64,000 nucleotides of DNA. It comes from Halicephalobus mephisto. Its lineage: Eukaryota; Nematoda; Chromadorea; Rhabditida; Panagrolaimidae. The notes beneath the pieces are model-generated. The model was not told the origin of the DNA. It was given only the letters and a program-made list of their open reading frames with translations, and searched no databases. Below, piece by piece: positions 55,918 to 64,000 of this stretch (positions are counted from its first letter, which is position 1; every line of letters starts with the position of its first letter). Position numbers and translations under genes: made by a program. The stretch spans positions 1 through 64,000 of the forward strand of contig SWDT01000098.1 in the NCBI GenBank assembly GCA_009193035.1, given 5' to 3'.

Positions 55918-57580
55918 ATGTCATCGGGTTCAGAATCGTCCTCGCCGAGCGCCCTGAATATTCGACGGGCGCAGGAGAGGGATGATCGCTTTATCGTTTC
56001 CTTAGTCATGGCCGTTGAAGAGAATCCTATTCTCTACGACCACAACCATTCCCACTACCGAAATCCAGAAAAGAAGATTGAGACTTGGTCTATGCTAAAG
56101 GATCTCTTGAAGTATGTCGGTGAGTGGTTTTTATATAAAAACTGAAACCATTGGGAGTAATACATTTTCAGGCGATACGCAAGAGCTTGCTGACTACTGG
56201 AAAATTGTTCGTGATCGATATACCAAAGCTCGGAGGAAAGCAATGATGAAGAAGCCAACCAAGTTCAAGTTTCTAAATGAATGCTCTTTTCTAAATCCTC
56301 ACATTACTGAACGGTCTTCTTGGTATGAGAAGCCCGTCGATTGTGCTGATTCGCAAAAGGCTACCAAGCCTTCTGTGACAGATTCCAACTTTTACTCACA
56401 GTTGATTCAAAAGGTAAAAGACAACCCATGCTTCTATGACAGCAATGACTATTACTACCGGAGATTCCAACACAAAGTCGGTTTGTGGGAGAAAATCGCC
56501 AAGGAGTTGGAATTTGACGGAACTCACCAAGATATGTACAAACAATGGAAAAAGTTGAGAGACCGGTATGTGCGGGAAATCAGAAAATTAAAGGTTTCCG
56601 GCAAGTCGAAGGAAAATTGTAAATGGGAATTCTTCCAAGCTATGGATTGGATGGAGCCGTACATCGAAGAGCAGCGGCCTTTGGAGGACTTTGAAGGCTT
56701 GGTCAATGGAAGGGAAGACGACCTCTACCCTATTCGGCCAGTCAGACACGTCAAACAGAGACCACGGAAGTCTGCAATCAAGGTATGTCTTTTTCCACGT
56801 AATTGATAGTCTAACCCATTATTGCAGCCTCCTGTCCTCCAAAAGATGACGGATGAGGAGTTTGTTGATGAGAAAGCGATCAAACAAGAGGAAAATCAGA
56901 TCCCAGAAGATTCGGCTTCCTCCAGTGGTGAGTCCCAGGCGGTCTATGAAGAACCAATCAAGCGGCGTCGTTTCTTCACTCCCTCTGAACAGCCGAACAC
57001 TGTCCTTCAGCCACAGACCACTCAATATGTTTATTATCTGACGACTGCAGGTAGTCAGGTGCAGTTGATCGATTCCCAAGGAAGAGTGATTTCCACAACT
57101 GGACATTTGATTCAGACCCCAAACGGTCAAGTCTTAAATGTTGTCCAGCAGCCACCACCTACTCAGTACATTATTTCCCAGCCCCCTCCCCAGCAATTCA
57201 TTCCCCAACAGGCGCAATTCGTTCCCCAGGAAAGTTATTCCGAGCCAGTTGACCAGGGCTTCACAGACCTTCAGCCGGTCTCCATGGCTTCTTATGCACA
57301 GGAAGACTACGGGGAAGCCGAAGGGTTCTTCGATCACCAGTGCTACGAGGAAGCAACAGATGTAGTCTCAACTGAATCCCTTGCCGATGATCTTCATCGT
57401 CCATCGACCATCTGCGAGACGGAAATGGACATCCCCGAGAATTTCTTGGTCGATGATGACGATCAGGGCGACATGGGGAATTTGAACGAGCCGCCGGTCG
57501 GCGTTATAAATTATGATTTCGTCCAAGATGATAGAATGGGTCTAGAAACGATGCCTGAGTCGTTCCTAGCCCTTTCTTAG
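55918..57580 (+). CDS. Two-MADF-domain transcriptional regulator, 521 residues
   Basis: Exons 55918-56119, 56172-56782 and 56828-57580 join in phase through 52- and 45-bp introns. Residues ~22-110 form one MADF domain (FIVSLVMAVEENPILYD, then ADYWKIVRDRYTKARRK). Residues ~133-225 form a second (YSQLIQKVKDNPCFYD, VGLWEKIAKELEF, YKQWKKLRDRYVREIRK, FFQAMDWMEPYI). MADF domains are Myb-related DNA-binding folds (Adf-1 type). The C-terminal half lacks a BESS motif that I can see. It has a bipartite basic stretch (KRRRFF), then a Gln/Pro-rich block (QPPPQQFIPQQ) and an acidic tail, a typical activation-domain composition. A nuclear DNA-binding factor is therefore likely; targets unknown. AATAAA lies at 57650. 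Confidence 0.9.
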
Positions 57581-57737
57581 GACGGGTTTCGGTCTTTTTG
57601 ACTACGGATAAATTTTGAAGCTTCAAGTTTATTTTCGTTCCAAGTGCAGAATAAAATAATCCCAGAAATCTCTTGTTGATGATACTGTCTTATTCATAAC
57701 TTATATTTTTATTCTGTTTTGTTTGCTCTTTGTGATT

Positions 57738-58230
57738 TAAAACCAGTTATCTGTAAGAACCCGGTGCCTGGAGGCACTGGGATTACCAAGTTCGGATTAA
57801 CCTAGAAATTTGCAGTTATTAGTGACGACACAAATGGAAATTTATTTTTCAATTTGTTGGTACGTATCATTGATCTGTACTTTTGTAAGCATAGTCTATG
57901 TAATATTACTAGCATGTAAATTTGCAACTACATTGGTCAAAACAGACAGACGTGCATGTGTCCAGTTTGAAAAGGGATGTAATTTTGCATGTTTCATCAT
58001 GTGTTCCACAGCAGCTTAAAGTTATATTTATGGTTGTGTTCAGAGAGGTCTAATGAATATTTTGAGTTAGATTTGAACAAAATCTAAGTTGGACATATTT
58101 CGAAAATTGGAAGCTAGAAAAGCTCTAAAAAGCAGGTTATGCTAAGCATCAAAAATCTTTATGAAGAAATTTGAAATTAGAAAATTATGCAAAAACTATT
58201 TAAAAAACAAAAGTTATTGTAACATTAAAC
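57738..58230 (+). repeat. Left arm of the foldback element
   Basis: Inverted copy of about 59225-59725. It includes a 69-codon open frame at 57810-58019 that is mirrored on the minus strand at 59644-59432 in the right arm; this reflects the repeat, not a gene. Confidence 0.85.
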
Positions 58231-58465
58231 AGTTCTAAGCTAAGTATTCCTAAATTCAAAAAATCATTTTTGTAGAGCACTTTTATAGTTTCCGTAACGA
58301 AATTCCATGCGTAGTTTTTTGTTTTAAACTGATATTTTCAAACCATAAAAATATAGCTGAAAAGTAAATTTGAACATTCAAGAGCCGCACGCAATAAATT
58401 TCGTTGCAAGACTCATGAAAACCTATCATAAAACGATTTTTGAATTACGACATTTTTGGCTTGTA

Positions 58466-59199
58466 TTAGGTCGTTTGGAAAGTAATGGTCGTTTTTTATC
58501 TCAAATTTTATATCTTTAAAACATGTGTAAGAGAAAAAACTGTTAATCAAAGTAAGAATCATCAGAATTAATATATTTTTCCTAACGGAAAACCAGCCTG
58601 TTAACACCAGTCGAGTAGAAATTCGGGCTTCTGGATTCAACAAACTCTCTTAGGCCATTTTCGGTTCTGATCCATTTATCCAATTTTTATTTCTTTCCAA
58701 TTCTATGTAAGTGTTCAGAAATGACTGAAATACTTACTTGAAGCTCCTCCGCATGTTCTCGAACTGTTGTACGGGGATTAGCTTCAATCATACTTTTTAG
58801 AATATGGTCGTCAACAGAAGATGGACATCCGGAACGTTGTTCATCTTCGAAGGAGTAGTTTCCGCTTCGGAACTTCTCGAACCATCGACGGACTGTCCGT
58901 TCACTAGCTGATTTTATCTGAAGACTTCATTGATTTTTCTCGTAGTTTCAGAAGCGCTGCTGCCCAATTTGAATTTACTAAGAAAAATAGCCCGAAAATG
59001 ATGGTTTTCCATCGAAGATTCAGGAGGTTATAGAACAGCAGAATCGACAGAAAACAAGATGGGACGAAGCAGGAACACAAAAGAGATATTTAAAATTCCA
59101 ACTGGAAAAATTTTCGCAGTCAACAACACCTAATGTGTCCGTTGACTAATGAAATGCCTGTGCATCAAAAAAATGGTCATTACTTTCCGAACGACCTAA
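58466..59199 (-). mobile_element. Internally deleted mariner element, nested
   Basis: Terminal repeats TTAGGTCGTTTGGAAAGTAA (58466) and, on the minus strand from 59199, TTAGGTCGTTCGGAAAGTAA enclose 734 bp and are flanked by TA on both sides (58464-58465 and 59200-59201). A full mariner is about 1.3 kb, so roughly 0.55 kb is missing from the middle. It sits inside the foldback element, next to the right arm, and therefore inserted later. Confidence 0.92.
58543..59012 (-). pseudogene. Mariner transposase remnant lacking its catalytic core
   Basis: From ATG 59012 on the minus strand the N-terminal helix-turn-helix region is readable: HHFRAIFLSKFKLG, then after one frame slip RTVRRWFEKFRSGNYSFEDE and the region ending AEELQVSISVISEHL. 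Soon after LDKW the sequence jumps to the C-terminal end, SPNFYSTGVNRL and a final YINSDDSYFD. The central catalytic DDD region is deleted, and stops occur in frame (for example before KLDKW). It cannot encode an active enzyme, but the ends could be moved in trans by a full copy elsewhere. Confidence 0.88.
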
Positions 59200-59224
59200 T
59201 AATATACTAATCGTTGAATAATTT

Positions 59225-59725
59225 TGTTGTTTTTTAAATACTTTTCGCGTGATTTTTTAGTTTTTTTTAATTTCAAATTTCTTCTTTATATAAGATTTTC
59301 TGATGCTTAGCACAACCCGCTTTTTAGAATTTTTCCAACTTTCGATTTTCAAAATATACCGGCTTAGATTTCGTTCAGATCTACCTCAAAATATTTCTTA
59401 GACCTTTTTGGACACAGCCATAAATATAACTTTAGGCTTCTGTGGAATATATGGTGAAACATGTAAAATTACATCCTTTTTCAAACTGGGCACATGCACA
59501 TCTCTGTCCATGTTTGACCAATGTGGTTGCAAATTTACATGCTAGTAATATTACATAGACTATGCTTACAAAAGTACAGACCAATGGTACGTACCAACAA
59601 ATTGGAAAATAAATTTCCATTTGTGTCGTCACTAATAACTGCAAATTTTTAGGTTAACCCCGAACAACTTTATAATTCCAGTGTCTCCAGGTACCGGATT
59701 CTTACAGAAAACCGGCTTTAGATTT
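59225..59725 (-). repeat. Right arm of the foldback element
   Basis: Inverted copy of about 57738-58230. Its outer end contains three splice-acceptor-like sites (ATTCCAG, TCTCCAG, CTTACAG at about 59690, 59700 and 59707) just before the REXO2 ATG at 59726. Confidence 0.8.
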
Positions 59726-60461
59726 ATGCTTGGAAGGTGTCTGAGGTCGCTAGTCGAGCATTCGAAGAAAGTCTTTACTTTAAAAGTCGTCGCCATGTCC
59801 GATTCAAGTTTCGAACCCGAAGTCAAGAAGCCGAAGAACTCTGCGCCCTCGACATTATCCACGAAGCTGATCTGGGTAGATTGTGAGATGACTGGATTGG
59901 ATCCCGAGATCAACCGAATCTGTGAAATTGCTTTGGTCATCACTGAAGGGGATTTGACGCCGATCGCGACTTTCGAACCTCTGATCATCAAACAAACTCC
60001 AGAGGCCATGGAGAACATGTCCAAGTGGTGTAAGAAAACTTTCAAGAAGAACGGATTGCTGAAAAAGATCGAAGAAAGTGAGATTAGTACTGTTGTAGCT
60101 GAAGAACAGGTTTTGAGATTTCTCCAGAAGTACACGGAGCCTTTCACGTGTGCTTTAGCCGGAAATTCCGTAAGTATCCATGTTTTATTTAGTTGTATAT
60201 TAATGATTTGTGTTTGGACAGGTGTACATGGACCGGATGTTTATTCAGAGAGAAATGCCTAAAGTTGCGGCTCATTTCCATTACAGAACCGTTGATGTCA
60301 GTACAATCAAGGAATTGGTTCGTCGGTGGTATCCCAAGGATTATGAGGAGATTCCGTCCAAGAAAATGTGTCACAGATCAATTGATGACATTCTAGAGAG
60401 TATTGAGGAGCTTCGGTATTACCGACAGACAGTTTTCAAACCTTTGCCGCCCCCGGAATAA
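59726..60461 (+). CDS. REXO2: Oligoribonuclease (REXO2 / Orn family)
   Basis: Exons 59726-60169 and 60222-60461 join in phase through a 52-bp intron to 227 residues. This DEDDh 3'-5' exonuclease degrades di- and short oligoribonucleotides, in animals mostly in mitochondria. Catalytic residues are visible: Asp52 and Glu54 in WVDCEMTGLD, Asp152 in NSVYMDRMF, and His199/Asp204 in CHRSIDD. Other family signatures are WCKKTF, YRTVDVSTIKELVRRWYP and ESIEELRYYR. The first ~23 residues (MLGRCLRSLVEHSKKVF...) are basic with no acid before Glu11, like a mitochondrial presequence. A second in-frame ATG at 59795 would give a cytosolic form of 204 residues. AATAAA lies at 60472. The right arm of the foldback element ends at this start codon. 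Confidence 0.94.
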
Positions 60462-63337
60462 GTTTCTAAAGAATAAATTTAATTTCTTAACTCTAATCTC
60501 ATGTCACCTGATGATAGTGTCAAACCTCAAAAATTGCAATGGTTATTTGAGATAATTGATTTAAGTTTTTTTTCAATTTCATTTATAAAACTAATGAAAT
60601 TTATCTGCGTGTAAAATCTCAGGGAAACCTTTACCACACTCAAATGACGCTATGCAGGAGTAGTGGTCAGGCTATTTTGAGGAAATAAGTGGTGTGATGT
60701 GCTTGCATGAATTTGATTTTCATTTCCCTGGACTTGCAACGCGAAAAACAAAGTAGATTAGGGGAAGAGTCATGATTTGGCATTTTTCACGTATTTTTCA
60801 ATAGTCAGTTCCGACCAAAGATTTCTAGATAATCACAGAGCATCGTTCAAGTGTAATCATCTATTTCAAAACTACAAGTTCAGTTTAACCAAGACTTAAG
60901 GCACGGTTTCAATTGGAATTGTCTGTGTTTAACTTGGTTCCCTCATTTTGTATTTGACTAAAAACTACCATAAGCTACATGACCGTTGAGTTCCCTTCGA
61001 AATAATCCCCAGATTTACGGATGTGGAAGGGTAAAACATAAAATACGGTATCTTTTAACTCTCAAGACAATCTCAGTAATTAAGCAATTTATTTCTAAGA
61101 GTCTTATTCCTAGAGAGACTGAAATAATACGTTTAAGCATACGGTATTCGGATCGTCTCACAAATGAGACATGGTCAGGAAGTGAACGGAATTCGTAGCG
61201 GATTAGAAAATTAAATATAGATATTTATAATGAGGAAGTGGTCATTCTTAAAGATCAAGAACTCTCTACAGTCTGACGATGAGATGAACGATTAACAGTA
61301 AGCAAGGAGTAATGAGTATTGGTCTTATAATTGGATGACTCGTCACTGTCGTGGCCTTCACGTGAACTGCTGACGAGATGATTATTGTGCGAATTAAATG
61401 GAGTACAGTACCACACCTGGGAATTTTGCTAATTATATTTTTGCATAGCATTCCTGATACATTTATTGGATTACATAATTAGTGAGATCATCGTAGACGA
61501 AAGGCTTTAAGCGCACGTGTTAGTATTGCTACTTTTTAATTTTGTGCTAAATATGGTAACTTTGATTATTGTATTACCACAAGTTATAAGATTTAAAAGT
61601 TTCGTTCATGTTACTTAATAGGGATATGAGACTATGACATAAATTCATAGTAATGTTGATGTGAAATGTTACGTAGTAAATCTCGAGGAATTTGAAGGGT
61701 TTCTTCAGTCTCAGGAGTATATAACATTCGTAGATTTGGTCAAGAGAACTGATTAGGTTTAACTTTGGTTTCGAGGTGAACAATAGTTTCACTACGCTAA
61801 CACTACTTTCAATAGATTCTGAATCTCTAGCTTTTTTGATTTCTGAACCTTACACATTTTTATTCGATAGATATGAAAACAATCTAGCTGAAAAGCCATT
61901 AAAATAGCGGCAGTCCATTGTCGTCTAACTTGCTGGATCATGTCATGTTGTGCAAAGCAAAATTAATTCTAAAAATCCAAACTTTAGAAAACCACGGAAT
62001 TAGTTTTTATTGATTTCTCGAATAAGACCAGAAATCCTATGAACATCTCATACAGAGTACTGTATTTCCAGCTTCTTATGTATAGTTAAATGTCAGCTTA
62101 AACACGTTTTCATTAATATCATGTATTCATAAATATATTGCGAAAAGTAGTCTTGGAATTTTCCCCGTCTCCATTTGTAGAATCGTGTGCATACCGGTTC
62201 TACTAATCCCAATTTGCGTCACAAATCCGGCGAATCCGTTCTGCGCCAACATTCTGTTCTTATTTTTCCTGAACAAATTCTTCGGAAATGCATGCCCCAC
62301 GTATCTATTCAAATTTAACTTCCTTCATGGCTTGACGTAGATTATCGTAATTCTGGATATAATTCAAAAATTTATGCTAGCACTAACTTTCAAGTGATTC
62401 CTCAAATCCCTGGAAAAATGAACTAAATCCAGAAGGACCTACGTATACTCAGTCTGGCTCCCGAAATAGCATGCAAAGTCCGGAATTAGAAATCTAAATT
62501 GGTCAATCCAGAAGAGATCCGGCCTGGATTAGACCATCTTACGCAAATGATAACACTTGTTTATCCAAACAGAAGTCCCTAATCTTTTTAAGGGCTATAA
62601 AATAAAACAGAAACTTCTACAATGAAATCACAACTTTCATCTATTTCAGAATAATTGTGTTAATTACAACTCTCATGTCGTTTTGTTGTCAAATTTAACC
62701 TGAAATTGAGTTGCTATGATGCAACTGACTCACTTTTGTAGGTTATACTGTGTGTTTTAGTTCACAGTAATTCAATTACCTCTTGTATTTATTGCGCTTA
62801 TTTGTGCTAATGGTGAATTTAATTAATTACATTTCAATTTTGGATATATTAAGTAGATTGCGCCTACAGAATCCAGAAATAAATCTGTAGTCACATCCTG
62901 ACCTACTGATAAGCAACTGAACGCAACCTAAGGTGTTTACCGATTAAGTCTGAGATTTTAAATACCCCTTGTCGGCGGGAATGAAATGCCATTTTGTTTA
63001 GTTTACAGAAATGACCAGAATGACCATCGCTGCTATTCCCTCAGGCGCTCACACACGGAAATTAAGCTGTCTGTCTAGGGTACATAATTATAAATAAGTA
63101 CAGTACACCGCGGTTTATACTCAATTTAATGTGTCCGGCAATTTGTCCGTGCTTCAGTGTACGTGAAAAATATACAACTTTAAAGAATTTTGATCTCTTC
63201 TTCCGCGACAAACAAGTACTCCCACGAGTCTAACCTGGAATTTCTTTATGATGTTTTCATGAAATACTGTGAGGTAGTTCTTCTCTTCACATGACCTCGT
63301 TAGACCAGACGATTAGCGAGGACTTTTTCTTCCGCTT
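60462..63337. other. Long region without a recognised gene
   Basis: About 2.9 kb. Short frames at 60986-61198 (plus), 61451-61266, 61792-61574 and 62312-62127 (minus) show no family resemblance or splice context. A short frame from ATG 63010 (23 codons, preceded by TTTACAG) could be a first coding exon of a gene continuing to the right but cannot be verified. Confidence 0.45.
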
Positions 63338-63345
63338 TATAAAAG
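63338..63345 (+). promoter_or_regulatory. TATA box of a possible gene extending beyond the right edge
   Basis: TATAAAAG in the context GCTTTATAAAAGGAAGAGAC is the strongest TATA match in the last 3.5 kb. The downstream 650 bp has no long frame, so a long 5' UTR, a first intron or a non-coding transcript would be needed. Confidence 0.4.
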
Positions 63346-63380
63346 GAAGAGACAGACTTAGTAATTGGGCATTTATTTGA

Positions 63381-63414
63381 CCTGGGGGCAGCTCCCCTCA
63401 GGCTTGAGGTGAAC
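63381..63414. repeat. GC-rich paired hairpins downstream of the TATA box
   Basis: CCTGGGGG pairs with CCCCTCAGG across a 5-nt loop (63381-63402), and CCTCA pairs with TGAGG immediately after (63396-63409, overlapping). The GC content is striking in this AT-rich surrounding. It could be RNA structure in a 5' leader. Confidence 0.4.
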
Positions 63415-64000
63415 TGGGCGGGAAGCACAAGTATTATATAAATTAGCTTTAGTTTATAAATGTTATTGGGTTTTCTTTTGTGCGTGTAACTCTTGTCTAC
63501 AGAGTAAAAGTTGGATTTTAATCTGTTGAACTATTTATCCGTGCTCAGAACTGAGATGCACTTTTACTTTCTCACTTTGTTCTTTTTGTATTCAAAGTCC
63601 GCTTTAACGCCACCTGTTACTATTATTTTCATTGTAACACGGAATTTTCGAATTTCGCCGTACGTTCTGAGTTTTTATAAACATTTCTAAAAAACGGAAA
63701 CCCTTCTTGCTCTATCCTGATTTGTGGCAGCTTTTCTAAGACGAACCGACTTCTGTAGTATATCCGCTTCCAGAAAAACGAAGGTGTTTAGCCCTTGAAA
63801 ACAACTCCCACCTTCCTAATTATATTGCAGGAAGTAAAGCTAAAAAGCAAAGGTCAAGGGATCTGACAAGAATAGCTCTAGTCGTCCACCCTCATCTAAG
63901 CCGATTAGTTATCCTGGAAGCTCAGACTTTTCCCGGGTATTTTCATTTAAGGAAATGAAAGTGTTGTTAAGTGTAATTTCGAAGGAAGAAGCCACTATAG
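63415..64000. other. Right edge, no recognised gene
   Basis: About 590 bp with no supported coding frame. It may be leader or intron of a transcript starting near 63370. Confidence 0.35.

Larger units (their letters stand above)
57738..59725. mobile_element. Long-inverted-repeat (foldback-type) element with a nested mariner
   Basis: Arms of roughly 480-500 bp are inverted copies (about 57738-58230 and 59225-59725). Each begins near CTGTAAGAA-CCGGT-CCTGGAG and includes the well-kept TTGCAGTTATTAGTGACGAC and GTTGGTACGTA segments. Outside the mariner, the unique centre is only about 240 bp, so the original element was a ~1.25-kb foldback or large MITE with no coding capacity. The right arm ends essentially at the REXO2 start codon (59726). 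No clear target duplication was found. It shares no visible sequence with the 53.9-55.7 kb element. Confidence 0.85.

Noticed and set aside
57810..59644. A 69-70 codon protein encoded twice, once on each strand
   Set aside because: Both copies are the same part of the inverted-repeat arms. The match is explained by the repeat and there is no start context or domain.
62127..62312. 61-codon minus-strand frame with plausible composition
   Set aside because: No splice partners, no conserved motif, and it sits in gene-free AT-rich DNA.
1..64000. tRNA, rRNA, spliced-leader RNA or CRISPR-like arrays
   Set aside because: I looked for B-box-type GGTTCGANTCC signals, SL-like leaders and regularly spaced repeats and found none convincing. 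A covariance-model scan would be decisive.
1..64000. Bacterial contamination or horizontal transfer
   Set aside because: All recognised genes carry spliceosomal introns or are animal-type (MSP domain, globin). Nothing looks bacterial.

Overview
The window is nuclear DNA of a nematode. It encodes an MSP-domain small sperm protein of the nematode SSP type and a nematode-type globin. Genes are cut by very short GT-AG introns (mostly 43-60 bp), intergenic DNA is AT-rich, and Tc1, mariner and RTE-like elements are present. I cannot name the species. All exon models below were joined by hand from splice signals, reading phase and family resemblance, without transcript data.

Layout. 0-4.6 kb: the 3' end of a threonine-rich gene, a broken cytochrome P450 (minus strand) and a smaller P450 relic. 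5.2-7.3 kb: an unrecognised three-exon gene and a possible relic beside it. 7.3-10.7 kb: gene-poor. 10.7-13.8 kb: a Melted/VEPH1-family signalling adaptor with a C-terminal PH domain. 14.2-15.0 kb: a secreted cysteine-rich protein. 18.7-20.3 kb: an intact P450 that is the inverted partner of the broken copy at 1.5-3.1 kb. 21.6-26.6 kb (minus): a class 5 (ATP10-like) P4-ATPase lipid flippase in eight exons. 27.4-29.8 kb (minus): a secreted proline-rich protein and a GPANK1-like ankyrin/G-patch protein. 29.9-32.4 kb: an element bounded by inverted repeats, with an OTU-protease-like reading frame. 33.0-39.1 kb: two tandem P450 genes with a 5'-truncated RTE-type retrotransposon inserted between them. 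39.5-42.6 kb: isobutyryl-CoA dehydrogenase (ACAD8) and a carboxylesterase, tail to tail. 42.8-44.1 kb: a decayed Tc1-like element. 44.6-46.5 kb: a sugar-transporter-like MFS protein and the MSP-domain protein, tail to tail. 49.7-50.7 kb: a globin. 50.8-53.8 kb (minus): a short-chain dehydrogenase and OSGEP/Kae1. 53.9-55.7 kb: a long-inverted-repeat element. 55.9-57.6 kb: a two-MADF-domain regulator. 57.7-59.7 kb: a second, unrelated long-inverted-repeat element with an internally deleted mariner nested in it. 59.7-60.5 kb: oligoribonuclease REXO2. 60.5-64 kb: no gene recognised, though a TATA-type promoter lies near the right edge.

The loci are mostly unrelated housekeeping and accessory genes. 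Two themes recur. First, P450 duplication with decay and patchwork sequence exchange, both in an inverted pair and in a tandem pair. Second, inverted-repeat elements lying within about 20-200 bp of start codons (GPANK1, OSGEP, MADF, REXO2). The P450s, carboxylesterase and flippase fit a xenobiotic and lipid-handling flavour, but that functional link is inference.
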